A stretch of 64,000 nucleotides of DNA from the NCBI GenBank assembly GCA_963783945.1, contig CAWAPS010000024.1, forward strand, positions 558,001 to 622,000, in the 5' to 3' direction. The position numbers and the translations under genes were made by a program. The notes under the pieces were generated by a model, which was not told where the DNA came from, did not search any database, and was given only the letters and a program-made list of their open reading frames with translations. How positions within the stretch are numbered: the stretch's first letter is position 1; every line of letters begins with the position of its first letter. This document shows, piece after piece, positions 44,853-53,833 of the stretch. The DNA is from CAWAPS01 sp963783945 (GTDB lineage: Bacteria > Actinomycetota > Acidimicrobiia > Acidimicrobiales > Palsa-688).

Positions 44853-45926
44853 TCAACTCCAACCGAGCCGCTCATACGCCACCTGGCTGAACGGACTATC
44901 ACCAGGGACTACGCCGGCCGACGCGCCTCCCCACATGGCCGCCGTGCGAATCGTCAACGTCACCACGCGGAAGGCCGCGAAGATCTCGTACCACTCGACG
45001 CCCTGGGCGCTCAGACCGGTGGCGTCCTCCCAGATATCGATCGTCTCTTGACGCGACCCGAGACCCGGTAGTCGTGCCACCCCGTAGCCGACACTGTGCA
45101 CCTCGTCAAAGAACAGCCACCACCCGAGGTCCAGCAGGGGGCCACCGAGAGACACCTGCTCCCAATCCATGACCCCCACCACGCGGTAGTCGTCGCCAAA
45201 CATCATGTTGCCCATCCGGGCATCGCCCCACGAGACCCCGACCTTCGGCGCAATGTCGGGCACATGGCGGAAGACCCATTCATACAACCGCTCCCCCACC
45301 GGGTGGTCGGCGCCGGCCGTGGCCCAGGCATAGTGGTCGCGCGCGTACTGCAACGCGTGCTCGAACCCGGACACTCCAGGTTTGCCCGGCGACAAGAACG
45401 GCACCACCTCGGGTGAGACGACATGGATCCGTGCCATTTCCCGCAGTGCTGACTCCCACACTGTGCGCCGCTCCCCGGGCGTGGCTTCGACCAACCAGCC
45501 GGCACGGTTGTAGACCGGATGGCTCACAGGCACACGCCCCCGCATCTGCTCCATCACGAAGAAAGGTCGCCCAAACCAACTCGAGTCGTCATCGAACCAC
45601 AAAACATCCGGCACCTTGACCAGTTGCCGGTCTCGGAAGACCTGCAGCACTTTAAACTGTGTCTCGAAAGCTATATCGAGGAACATCTGGTTCTCGGGCA
45701 TCGGGCTCACACGGAGCGCCAGCCGACGGACCGACAACCCTTCACCGCCGTCCACCACCGCCTCGAAAAGGATCGTCTCATTCGACGTGCCGGCGCCGAT
45801 CGGATAGCGAAGATTGCGGGCTTCGAGCACCTTCACCGGCGCCAACCGCTCGCCGAGCCACGAGACCAGGGCGCGGGACGCGAGCCCGAGATCTCGGCCC
45901 TTCCCGAAAGTGACTTCCTCCGCCAT
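44853..45926 (-). CDS. Phosphotransferase (APH-like)
   Basis: 357 residues from the ATG at 45926; a longer GTG start (45959) would overlap the upstream small ORF. Kinase motifs: N-lobe IGAGTSNETILF, catalytic loop VSWGDARMGNMMF (WGD in place of HGD) and VMDWE as the metal Asp. The substitution of His by Trp-Gly in this loop is a recurring feature of the PF01636 family. It lies in the leftward run LLM-oxidoreductase, small ORF, kinase, CoA-transferase, amidohydrolase. The substrate is unknown. Confidence 0.85.
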   Translation of the reverse strand: MAEEVTFGKGRDLGLASRALVSWLGERLAPVKVLEARNLRYPIGAGTSNETILFEAVVDGGEGLSVRRLALRVSPMPENQMFLDIAFETQFKVLQVFRDRQLVKVPDVLWFDDDSSWFGRPFFVMEQMRGRVPVSHPVYNRAGWLVEATPGERRTVWESALREMARIHVVSPEVVPFLSPGKPGVSGFEHALQYARDHYAWATAGADHPVGERLYEWVFRHVPDIAPKVGVSWGDARMGNMMFGDDYRVVGVMDWEQVSLGGPLLDLGWWLFFDEVHSVGYGVARLPGLGSRQETIDIWEDATGLSAQGVEWYEIFAAFRVVTLTIRTAAMWGGASAGVVPGDSPFSQVAYERLGWS

Positions 45927-45931
45927 GTCTG

Positions 45932-46045
45932 TCAGCCCCAAACCGCGTTGAACTCGCACGCGAAGGACGGCTCCACGAAACTGCCATAGCGCGGATCAAA
46001 CAGCCCCCGGGCTCGATCCCGGTCGAGCCCTGTCAACGCGATCAT
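45932..46045 (-). CDS. 37-residue ORF, probable P450 N-terminal remnant
   Basis: Its ATG (46045) overlaps the stop of the luciferase-like gene (ATGA) and its stop is five bases before the kinase ATG. The peptide has GLDRDRARGLFDPRYGSF, very like the N-terminus of the P450 at 40713 (GLDRERLRQLFDLR) and of the P450 pseudogene. It ends at the position where the DPYP..LHRLR motif should begin. It is either a decayed P450 start kept for coupling or a coincidental leader. Confidence 0.45.
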   Translation of the reverse strand: MIALTGLDRDRARGLFDPRYGSFVEPSFACEFNAVWG

Positions 46046-47043
46046 ACAAGTCCCCCAAGGTCGACCGAGTCGTCCAGCCCTCTCAGCTCTGGCACAACCT
46101 GTTCCTCAAAGAGCCGCAAGCTCCTCCATGCGATATCTGGCGGCAAGCCGCTAACCATAGGCGTGATCGTCACTGCTCCACCCGTACTCCGAGCAAGCTC
46201 TACACAGCGTTCGGGTGTAGCAATGGTGTAAACACCGAGGGCCCGCAACTCAGTGACGTCAGCGGCGTGCGAGTAGGGGGCGGTCGCGCCCGATCCGTCC
46301 CGGATCCAGTCGGCGTAGCTGTTGTTCTCATGGAGGAAATATGGGCCAATCTCCTTCCACGCCGCGTCGACATCTTCGGCGACGTAGTTGACGATTGCTG
46401 GATATCCCTGTATCGGAACTGGTTCCTTGCCGAGGCGTACTCGCTCCTCGTTGTAAACGTCCATGAGTTCAGGTGACGACGGGACGAAACCGTCCGCGAT
46501 CCGTGCCGCCCGCCGCGCCGCCGCCTCGGAGGATCCGCCCAAGATGATCGGAGGATGCGGACGTTGGAAGGGCGTCGGTCGTACACGGATCATCTTCCCG
46601 TGATACTCGAACGCCTCGCCACTCCACGCCTGCTTGAGAATCGCAACCCCCTGTTCCATGAGTTCGCCGCGACGACGTAGGTCAGCGTCGAACATGGCGA
46701 ACTCCTCCTGGCGGTACCCTGCACCGAGGATGAAAGTGAGCCGGCCGCCGCTGACCAAGTCGAGAACTGCTATCTCCTCGGCAAGGCGAATTGGGTGGTA
46801 CAGCGGTACCAGAAGAGCCGAGACCATGATTCCGATCCTCTTGGTGCGGCCGGCAACGGCGGACCCAAACGTCAGGGGTGCTGGCAAGTACCCGTCTTCT
46901 GCCCCGTGGTGCTCATTCAGTTGAACCCGGTTAAATCCAAGGTCATCTGCCCAGGCGGCTTGGTCTAGGACAGTCGCATAGAGCTCGGCGTGTGGCACGC
47001 CAAACGCGGCTGACCGCAGGTTGTACCAGAGACCGACATTCAT
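46042..47043 (-). CDS. LLM class flavin-dependent oxidoreductase (luciferase-like)
   Basis: A 333-residue luciferase-like monooxygenase or F420-dependent oxidoreductase; the ATG at 47043 follows AGGGGAG. TIM-barrel signatures are QLNEHHGAEDGYLPAPL, the RLAEEIAVLDLVSGGRL region and PPIILGGSSEAAARRAARIADGF, which binds the flavin/F420 phosphate. It is in the leftward run between the amidohydrolase (47144) and the kinase, coupled by ATGA to the small ORF. It probably oxidises an organic substrate with FMNH2/O2 or F420; which one cannot be told. Confidence 0.92.
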   Translation of the reverse strand: MNVGLWYNLRSAAFGVPHAELYATVLDQAAWADDLGFNRVQLNEHHGAEDGYLPAPLTFGSAVAGRTKRIGIMVSALLVPLYHPIRLAEEIAVLDLVSGGRLTFILGAGYRQEEFAMFDADLRRRGELMEQGVAILKQAWSGEAFEYHGKMIRVRPTPFQRPHPPIILGGSSEAAARRAARIADGFVPSSPELMDVYNEERVRLGKEPVPIQGYPAIVNYVAEDVDAAWKEIGPYFLHENNSYADWIRDGSGATAPYSHAADVTELRALGVYTIATPERCVELARSTGGAVTITPMVSGLPPDIAWRSLRLFEEQVVPELRGLDDSVDLGGLV

Positions 47044-47143
47044 TGGTCACTCCCCTCTTCAAGGCACTGCCAGAGGCTTCTACCTCGCCAACGCAACGGC
47101 CCGACGGTGATACTCGTCGCCGGAACTGGACTCAGGCCCGAGG

Positions 47144-48403
47144 CTACGCCAGGCCGAGTTGCTCGACAGTCGGCCCGATGCGCTGTGCAATAGCCTCGAG
47201 GGCGGGGCGGTCTGTCGACGGATAGGCCTTGAAGAAGTTGTCGGTGAGGTAGCCGCGCATGTCTTCGTAGCGGAGTCCGCCGAGCAATGCCTTCACCGCG
47301 TCCTCGCACGGTGCCAGGGTGTCACGATCGCGGGTCGGATCGCCGACGGCCGGCCAGATCCCCTCGGCGTGGCCGACGTCGGCTCCCCAAAGCATGTTAG
47401 GGATCTCGGCGAACGCGTCTCCTTCGAACTCGGGCCTTCGCTGGAACGCCGAGTGGGCGACGAAGCACTGCCGCTTGAAGTATTCGGTCGGGGTGAGGTT
47501 CAACTCGACTCGACTGGGTCCGTCGCGTTGCACGCGGTACCCCCTGACGACGGAGGTAAAGCCGTCGAGCTTGGAAAGCAGTGGCACGACCCAGTCGCAG
47601 CCGAACTCGGCGAAACCGACCCGGAGATCGGGGTAGCGGTCGAACACCCCGCCGAAGATCAGGCACCACAGCGGCCGCTGGCCGTACCACTTGGCTTCCC
47701 ATGTGGCCATCATCAGCTCGGTCACGGGATCGTCGCTGTGGTATACCGGGTTGCCCTTGGAGATGTGGACCTGGATGGTGAGGTCGAGCTCGATGCACGC
47801 CTCCCACAGCATGTCGTAGCGCTTATGGTGGAAGAGAGGGAGGTAGTAGTCGAGCGGTAGGAGCACGCCCGTCGTTAGGCCACTTGCGTGGGCCCGGTGC
47901 AACTCCTCGACGCACCAGTTGACGTCGTCGAGCGTCCCCAAGATGGTCAGTCCGAGGAGGCGTTTCGGGTCGGCCGAGCAGAAGTCGGCGAGCCAGCGGT
48001 TGTACGACCGGGCGCCAGCGCGAACGAGATCGGGGGTGAACTCCTCCGCACAAAGTGCGGTGTTGGCGATGCCGGAACCGAAGGGCGGGTCGTTGCTGTT
48101 CTGGTCGTCGGGATTGAGCACCTCGCAGGCAATGCCAGCGCGGTCGTACTCCTTGAGGCGCAGCGCGGCGTCCCAGGCGATGGGGGTGCCCACCGCCGGG
48201 TCGAAGCCCTCCGTGTTGGCGAATTTCCTGGCGAACTGCGGTGGAAAGTAGGACTCGTCGTGCGCGGGGGACCACTTCCACTTGTGGGTTGCGAAGTATT
48301 CGTCGAAATCGGGGTGCAGACGCTTCGGCATGTATTCGCGGTACACGGCGGTTGGTGCACCGGCGTGGCCATCGCCAGACGGTAGACAGACTTTTGCGGA
48401 CAA
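47144..48403 (-). CDS. Amidohydrolase-2 family (ACMSD-like) protein
   Basis: 419 residues from a TTG at 48403, which is supported by GGAGG at good spacing. The first-strand motif is LPSGDGHAGAPTAV (D-G-H), the central His lies in IQVHISKGN, and the final Asp in WGADVGHAEGIWP. It is a diverged paralogue of the others and the first gene of a leftward run reaching to 42147. The upstream 427 bases contain no other gene. Confidence 0.9.
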   Translation of the reverse strand: MSAKVCLPSGDGHAGAPTAVYREYMPKRLHPDFDEYFATHKWKWSPAHDESYFPPQFARKFANTEGFDPAVGTPIAWDAALRLKEYDRAGIACEVLNPDDQNSNDPPFGSGIANTALCAEEFTPDLVRAGARSYNRWLADFCSADPKRLLGLTILGTLDDVNWCVEELHRAHASGLTTGVLLPLDYYLPLFHHKRYDMLWEACIELDLTIQVHISKGNPVYHSDDPVTELMMATWEAKWYGQRPLWCLIFGGVFDRYPDLRVGFAEFGCDWVVPLLSKLDGFTSVVRGYRVQRDGPSRVELNLTPTEYFKRQCFVAHSAFQRRPEFEGDAFAEIPNMLWGADVGHAEGIWPAVGDPTRDRDTLAPCEDAVKALLGGLRYEDMRGYLTDNFFKAYPSTDRPALEAIAQRIGPTVEQLGLA

Positions 48404-48830
48404 GGGGTTCCTCCACCAGCTTGCTCGGCACAGCTACGTCGGGCGGGTCGGCCAGACACCACCGCGGCTCGGATCGAAACTGAGCCCTGACGTCATTCCA
48501 ACTGTGACACAGGCCATATCCTTTGTCCACCGAGGGCCACCCGAACGCCCCGCGTCAGGGTGATCTAGGCATGATGTACCAGAGCAATCCAGAATTCGGA
48601 ACGCTCGTCACTGTCTCCAACCCGTCAACGCCAAGAAGTGACCGCGAGCGTCCGGCGAGCGGCGATCCGCCCGCCGCGCTCGCGACCAGCTGCCCGCCGT
48701 TTACCTCCCCGCTGTCCGCAGCGGGGGCACAGACGCGGCCTGATCCATCCTTGCTTTGGTCGGCCGATGGAGCGCCCATGCAGTAGCCCCAACCGGCCCG
48801 CCGAGGAACCGCACGGCCGCCCGTCGCTGA
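48404..48830. other. Gene-free stretch
   Basis: 427 bases between the leftward amidohydrolase and the leftward YceI gene. Short open frames exist on both strands but none has a ribosome site with recognisable protein sequence. I see no strong hairpin or repeat. Confidence 0.4.
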
Positions 48831-49394
48831 TCAGTCCTTCTGCAGGACGGCTTCGACCTCGAGAGTGATCTTGATCTTGTCGCCGACGACCACACCGCCG
48901 CCGTCAAGTGGCATGTTGAACTCGATCCCGAAGTCGGCCCGGCTGATCTCGGTTCCCGCTGAGAACCCGGCCCGGGTACCGCCCCAGGGATCCGGGGACA
49001 CGCCGTTGAATTCCAGCCCCAACTCGACGGCGCGGGTGACACCGTGGATGGTCAGGTCGCCGGTCACCTCGTAGTCGCTTCCGCCGGCCGGCCGCACCGC
49101 GGTTGACACGAAGGTGATCTGGGGGTGGGACTCCACCTCGAAGAAGTCTGCTGAGCGCAGGTGGTTGTCCCGGTTCTCGTCGCGGGTGTCGACTGAGGAG
49201 GCGTCGATGTGCGCTTCGACCTTGGAGTCGAGCGGGTTCTCAGCGATGGTGATAGTGCCGTCGAAGGACTTGAAGGAGCCTTTGACCTTACTGACCATCA
49301 GGTGCCTGACGCTGAAGCCGACCTCCGAGTGGACCGGGTCGATGTTCCAGGTACCTGCTACCAGGCCGGGTACCTCGACAGTGGGTGTGCTCAT
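48831..49394 (-). CDS. YceI family protein
   Basis: A 187-residue lipocalin-like beta-barrel; the ATG at 49394 follows GGAGGT. WNIDPVHSEVGFSVRHLMVS, KGSFKSFDGTITIAE, NRDNHLRSADFF and FGIEFNMPLDGGGVVVGDKI are the family signatures. Related proteins bind amphipathic isoprenoids. No signal peptide is seen, so a cytosolic location is likely. It is divergent from the MarR gene with a shared 92-bp operator region, so regulation by it is likely. Confidence 0.93.
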   Translation of the reverse strand: MSTPTVEVPGLVAGTWNIDPVHSEVGFSVRHLMVSKVKGSFKSFDGTITIAENPLDSKVEAHIDASSVDTRDENRDNHLRSADFFEVESHPQITFVSTAVRPAGGSDYEVTGDLTIHGVTRAVELGLEFNGVSPDPWGGTRAGFSAGTEISRADFGIEFNMPLDGGGVVVGDKIKITLEVEAVLQKD

Positions 49395-49422
49395 GAAAAG
49401 ACCTCCGTGGGATGGCCAAGCG

Positions 49423-49479
49423 GTTGACGTGTCAACGATGAGTCTAAGTCGCCCTAGTAGATACGTCAACCATTAGACT
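49423..49479. promoter_or_regulatory. MarR operator region between yceI-like and marR genes
   Basis: GTTGAC-GT-GTCAAC (49423-49436) is a perfect 6-bp-arm palindrome. AGTCTAA (49441-49447) pairs with TTAGACT (49473-49479), and a further CGTCAAC lies at 49464-49470. This density of dyads in the divergent YceI/MarR spacer is expected of MarR repressor sites. Confidence 0.6.
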
Positions 49480-49486
49480 TGCGGAG

Positions 49487-50038
49487 GTGGAACCTACCCG
49501 CTGGCTCACCCCGAGCGAAGACCGCGCCTGGCGGGCCTGGCTGGCGATGTCGGAGCGCCTCCGCGCCCAGGTCGCTCGCGACCTGCTAGCGGATTCGGGC
49601 CTGTCCGACGCTGACTACATGGTCCTGGTCCATCTCTCTGAGGCCGAGGGCCGCCGGGTTCGCATGAACGACCTGGCCGCTCGGCTCAACTGGTCCAAGA
49701 GCCGCCTCTCCCACCAGTTGGGCCGAATGCAAGCCCGGGGGCTGGTGCAGCGCGAGGAATGCCCGTCGGACGCCCGAGGGGCATTCGCCGTGCTCGGGGC
49801 GTGCGGTCTGGCCGAGATCGAGCGGGCCGCCCCCAAGCATGTCGCCAGCGTGCGCCGTCACCTCATCGACGTCCTCGACGCGAAGCAGCTCAGCCAGCTT
49901 TCCGCCATCGCCGATCTCGTCGTCGGGCACCTGCGCACCCAGACCGCGTGCACCGCCCCCCTCGAAGAATCCGGCGCAGACGCGTCTTCTGGCCTCAGCG
50001 CACCAGGCACCGGGGCGCTGAGCGAGGGCCGGCCGTAG
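49487..50038 (+). CDS. MarR family transcriptional regulator
   Basis: 183 residues from the GTG at 49487. A winged HTH with MNDLAARLNWSKSRLSHQLG as the recognition region and ARGLVQREECPSDARGAF as the wing; a dimerisation helix follows. The last 30 residues are Ala/Ser-rich and not conserved. It is divergent from the yceI-like gene and followed, convergently, by the MFS exporter. The ligand is probably a phenolic or other toxic small molecule, as for the family. Confidence 0.9.
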   Translation: MEPTRWLTPSEDRAWRAWLAMSERLRAQVARDLLADSGLSDADYMVLVHLSEAEGRRVRMNDLAARLNWSKSRLSHQLGRMQARGLVQREECPSDARGAFAVLGACGLAEIERAAPKHVASVRRHLIDVLDAKQLSQLSAIADLVVGHLRTQTACTAPLEESGADASSGLSAPGTGALSEGRP

Positions 50039-50096
50039 CACGACCGGTCGGGCCCGAGTTGCTTCGCCCGAAGCGGACTCCTGGGGGAAGCAGGCG

Positions 50097-51659
50097 CTAC
50101 TCGACGGATACGGCGGACGCAGCCTCTTGTGTCTCAGGGCGCGTCACTGCCTTGGTTATCTCGGCGCGTCGGATGAGCAGGAAGCTCACGGGGATAGCGG
50201 CCAGACCGGTCAGCCCGCAGACCCACAGGGCCCACTGAAACCCGCCGGTCAGGGCGGCGGCCGAGCCGTAGCCGTGGTGCACGAGTGTTCGGAAGTGCGA
50301 GGCGGCGATCGAGGAGGTGACCGCCACCCCGATCGCCCCGCCAAGCTGCTGGGAGGTGTTGAGCAGACCTGAGGCTACGCCCGCGTCTTGTTCGGCGATC
50401 CCAGCGAGGGCGCCGATCGACACCGGGATGAAAGCGAACGCCGTACCCATACCGGCGACGAAGAACGGTCCGGCCAGGTTCTGCCAGAAGTTTCCGTGGG
50501 TCGGGATCTGGGTCGCCCACAGGATCCCGGCTCCGATCAGAGCCATGCCCATGGCCATGACGATCTTGGCTGAGGTCCTGGTGACCAACATCTGGGAGAG
50601 ACCGGCGAAGGCTACCGAGGTGAGTGATGCCGTGAGCCAGGCGACTCCGGTCTTGAGTGCGGAGTAACCAAGCACCTGTTGCATGTACAAGGTGCCGACG
50701 AAGATGAAGGCAAAGAAGCTGGCTCCGAGCAGGAATCCGACCGCGTTTGATCCGGCGACGGTGCTCAGGCGGAACAGCCGCAGGGGCAATAGGGGTGCCT
50801 CGACTCTGGTCTCGACGAGGAGGAAGGCGACGAGCAGCACGGTCGATGTTGCGAGCATGGCCAGGGTCTGCGGGGCGGCCCAGCCCACCTGAGGCGCCCG
50901 GGAGATGGCATACACGAAGACCACCAATGCTGAGGTGATGGTGACCGCTCCGAAGGGATCGTAACGCCGCCGTTCGGTGCGCAGCCGGCTCTCGGGCACG
51001 AGCTTGGGAGCCAGCCCCATGGCGGCCAAGCCGATGGGCACGTTGAAGAAGAAGATGTACTGCCATCCTGCGTAGCGGGTGAGCAGACCGCCAGCGAGCA
51101 AGCCGATGGTGGCGCCCATGGCGCCGGCGGCACCCCAGATGCCCAGAGCCTTGTTGCGTTCCGCTCCCTCCGGAAACATGTTCATCACGATCGAAAGTGC
51201 CGCCGGTAGGACCAGCGCCGCCCCGAACCCTTGGAAGCCGCGCATGACGATGAGGAAGGTGTCAGAGGTGGCCAGACCGCAGGCGAGCGAAGCGGCGGTG
51301 AAAATGGCCAGACCTACCAAGAGGAAGCGTCGGCGGCCCAGCAGGTCGGCGGCTCGGCCTCCGAGGAGGAGGAAGCCTCCGAATGTCAGCCCGTAGGCCG
51401 TGACCACCCACTGCAGATCGGACTCGGGAAAATGAAGTCTGGCGCCGATAGTGGGAAGGGCGACATTGACGATCGTGAGGTCCACGATGGTCATGACGAA
51501 CGCCACCACCAGCAAGGTGAATGCTCGCCAGCGCCGGATCTCTGTCCCGGCAGACGCGCCGGCGTCCAACCGGGCGAGGGAAACCTTCCCGGCGGCTTGC
51601 GGTGCCTGATCGGGCCGTCGGCCGTCGACGGGCGCGTTCTGAGCGCGGAGCAGATCCAT
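50097..51659 (-). CDS. DHA2-type MFS multidrug exporter
   Basis: 520 residues from the ATG at 51659 (behind GGGAGG); the frame is open further upstream through the MITE-like element up to 51974 but those residues are not conserved. About 14 transmembrane segments; MTIVDLTIVNVALPTIG is the first helix and FGGFLLLGGRAADLLGRRR the motif A loop; motif C-like GAAGAMGATIGLLAGGLL. Members export drugs or lipophilic compounds with the proton gradient. It is divergent from the ECF sigma gene with the repeat element between them. Confidence 0.93.
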   Translation of the reverse strand: MDLLRAQNAPVDGRRPDQAPQAAGKVSLARLDAGASAGTEIRRWRAFTLLVVAFVMTIVDLTIVNVALPTIGARLHFPESDLQWVVTAYGLTFGGFLLLGGRAADLLGRRRFLLVGLAIFTAASLACGLATSDTFLIVMRGFQGFGAALVLPAALSIVMNMFPEGAERNKALGIWGAAGAMGATIGLLAGGLLTRYAGWQYIFFFNVPIGLAAMGLAPKLVPESRLRTERRRYDPFGAVTITSALVVFVYAISRAPQVGWAAPQTLAMLATSTVLLVAFLLVETRVEAPLLPLRLFRLSTVAGSNAVGFLLGASFFAFIFVGTLYMQQVLGYSALKTGVAWLTASLTSVAFAGLSQMLVTRTSAKIVMAMGMALIGAGILWATQIPTHGNFWQNLAGPFFVAGMGTAFAFIPVSIGALAGIAEQDAGVASGLLNTSQQLGGAIGVAVTSSIAASHFRTLVHHGYGSAAALTGGFQWALWVCGLTGLAAIPVSFLLIRRAEITKAVTRPETQEAASAVSVE

Positions 51660-51747
51660 TTTCACGCCTCCCGACGCTGATGTTCGAGTCCTATGACCGT
51701 TTAAACACCGACCCGCACGGAGATTGAGCGCCGGAGGGGCGCTTAGT

Positions 51748-51886
51748 GCCTGCGAAAAAACAAGCTTCGCGAACGAGAAGGAGGCGACGGATGCTGCTGA
51801 GCCAGAAATCGTTGAGGCATCGGCGCGGGTGGGCATAACAGCATCCGCCGCCTCCTTCTCTCCGTCCAGCTTGTTTTTTCGCAGGC
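51748..51886 (-). mobile_element. 139-bp palindromic MITE-like element, copy 2
   Basis: This is the inverse of copy 1 (38438-38576), differing by one base. The flanks GCTTAGT (51741-51747) and GCTTAGT (51887-51893) form a perfect 7-bp direct repeat, which supports transposition with target duplication. It lies between the MFS and ECF sigma starts. It can fold into a stem of about 49 bp with AAAAAA/TTTTTT near the ends and could also act as a terminator. Confidence 0.9.
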
Positions 51887-51961
51887 GCTTAGTTGGGCGG
51901 CCCGGCGGTGTTGTTACTCTCAGACTTCGTCGTCCGGACGAAAGAGAAGTCGCGAGGCGCA

Positions 51962-52996
51962 ATGACTGAGACAACTCTGGCTCGTGCCCAATCGGGCGAC
52001 GGCGATGCCTTCAAGGAGCTGACCGACCCCTACCGTCGGGAACTCCAAGTCCACTGCTACCGGATCCTAGGCTCAGTCCAAGACGCCGAGGACGTGCTCC
52101 AGGAGGCCCTCTTGTCGGCGTGGCGCTCAATTGGCAGTTTCGACGGCGGCTCGTTGCGGGCGTGGCTCTATCGGATCGCAACCAACCGCTGCCTCAACCA
52201 ACTGCGCGACCAGTCCCGCCGCCCTCGCCGGGCTGGCAGGCTCCCGTTCGCCACAGAAGCACGGCCCTCGCCTGCCGAAGACCCTTCCTGGCTCGAGCCC
52301 TACCCCGACCACTGGGTGGACGACGTCACGGCCGGCCCCGAGGTCCGCTACGAGACGCGCGAGTCGATCGGCCTTTCGTTCGTGTCCGCTCTCCAGCGCC
52401 TGCCCGCCCAGCAGCGGGCGGTGCTTGTGCTTCGCGACGTCCTCGGCTTCGCCGCCACCGAAGCAGCCGAGGTGCTGGGCACCACCCCGGCCTCGGTCAA
52501 CAGCGCCCTCCTGCGGGCCAGGGGCAGTTTCCGTCCCCCTGACCGCGACCTCGTGCCGCTGCCGCGCTCGGCGGAGGAGAAGGCCCTGGTCGACCGGTTT
52601 GTCGACGCCTTCGAAAGGGTTGACATCAACCAGGTCGTGTCGCTGCTCACCGAAGACGCCAGGTTCGCGATGCCACCCGAGCCCATCGAGTTCCGCGGCC
52701 GGACGGCTGTCGGCGAGTTCCTCGAGTCCTTCTTCTCATGGGGTCAACAGCTCAAGCTCGTCGCCACGCGAGCGAACGGCCAGCCCGCTTTCGGTTACTA
52801 CCTCCTCGACCCCGCGACGTCGACTTTCCGGGGAAACGGGCTCATGGTCGTGGCCCTGCGAAAGGACCGGGTTTCCAGCATCACCCGCTTCGGGGGCCCC
52901 GACCTCCTGGCCCGCTTCGACCTCCCCCCAGTGCTACCACTCCTTCCGCGTCGCCCGCGTCGATTTGAGGGCGAACCCGGATCCCCTGCTTGCTGA
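51962..52996 (+). CDS. ECF sigma factor with C-terminal SnoaL-like domain
   Basis: 344 residues from the ATG at 51962. Sigma-2 (about 20-90) has YRRELQVHCYRILGSVQDAE, then DVLQEALLSAWRS and LRAWLYRIATNRCLNQLR. Sigma-4 (about 140-200) has ALQRLPAQQRAVLVLRDVLG and AATEAAEVLGTTPASVNSAL. Residues 205-330 form a SnoaL-like domain as in the SigG/ECF56-type, whose tail may sense a ligand or replace an anti-sigma factor. No anti-sigma gene is adjacent. It may drive the efflux genes around it (inference). Confidence 0.93.
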   Translation: MTETTLARAQSGDGDAFKELTDPYRRELQVHCYRILGSVQDAEDVLQEALLSAWRSIGSFDGGSLRAWLYRIATNRCLNQLRDQSRRPRRAGRLPFATEARPSPAEDPSWLEPYPDHWVDDVTAGPEVRYETRESIGLSFVSALQRLPAQQRAVLVLRDVLGFAATEAAEVLGTTPASVNSALLRARGSFRPPDRDLVPLPRSAEEKALVDRFVDAFERVDINQVVSLLTEDARFAMPPEPIEFRGRTAVGEFLESFFSWGQQLKLVATRANGQPAFGYYLLDPATSTFRGNGLMVVALRKDRVSSITRFGGPDLLARFDLPPVLPLLPRRPRRFEGEPGSPAC

Positions 52997-53002
52997 GCGC
53001 CC

Positions 53003-53833
53003 TCATGCCTGACGAAGACGGCCCCGCAAGGCCGCGAAGCAGAGCGACATGCTGAGCAGGGCGACCACCCCGATAGCGGCGAGCGCCTGGCCGAGTTGGT
53101 CCCACCGCCACCCCTGCATGGTGAGTGAGCGGAGGCCGGCGAGCAAATAGGTGACCGGGTTCCAGGCCGCCACCGTATTGAGCCAGCCGGTGAGCTGCGA
53201 ACGGGGCACGTAGGACGAGGTCAGGAAAAGGAAGGGAAAGAACAGGAGGAACGCGCTGTTGACCGCAGCCGGGTTACCCGTCTTCAATGCGATGGCGTAA
53301 CCGAACCCGGCGAACGCCAGACTCCAGAGCGCGGCCAGGAACACGTACGCCACCACTCCCAACGGACCGGCGGGGAAGCGAACACCGAGGACAAAGCCCA
53401 GAATGACGATGGGTACGGTCAGGGCGCAGGCCACCGCGACGTCCGCGACCATATGGCCGAGCAGGATGGCCAGGCGACGTACTGGCGTCAGCAGGAGCCG
53501 GTCGAAATAGCCGTTCTCGACATCAAGCACCAGCGCCGGCGCCCGCGAGACACCGGTCACACCCAATAGGATGGCGGTGGCCATCATGAACGCCTTGAAG
53601 TTGAAACCGGCGACGTTGTGCTCGGTGAGGCGCTGCAGGGTGCCGATGTTGACCACGAAGAAGAACAGGGCGATGAACACCGGCGGAACCACGGCGGTCA
53701 TGTCCTTAGGAATAGATCTCAGGGCCCGACCGGCGATGGCGGTCGTGTCCCGGATGAAACCGGCCTGGCGGGGCCTAACATCACTTGACTGAAGAACGTT
53801 CGGTCGGATGGTGGTTGAGGTTGTAGCGGTCAC
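53003..53833 (-). CDS. DrrB-like ABC-2 type permease
   Basis: 276 residues from the GTG at 53833, preceded by GAGGAGGT and overlapping the ATPase stop (GTGA), so translation is coupled. About six hydrophobic segments; RAPALVLDVENGYFDRLLLT is the coupling region typical of ABC-2 permeases, and WNPVTYLLAGLRSL is the family motif near the last helix. It forms the exporter with the upstream ATPase; in the family, substrates include drugs and lipids. It is convergent with the ECF sigma gene, 6 bases away. Confidence 0.93.
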   Translation of the reverse strand: MTATTSTTIRPNVLQSSDVRPRQAGFIRDTTAIAGRALRSIPKDMTAVVPPVFIALFFFVVNIGTLQRLTEHNVAGFNFKAFMMATAILLGVTGVSRAPALVLDVENGYFDRLLLTPVRRLAILLGHMVADVAVACALTVPIVILGFVLGVRFPAGPLGVVAYVFLAALWSLAFAGFGYAIALKTGNPAAVNSAFLLFFPFLFLTSSYVPRSQLTGWLNTVAAWNPVTYLLAGLRSLTMQGWRWDQLGQALAAIGVVALLSMSLCFAALRGRLRQA

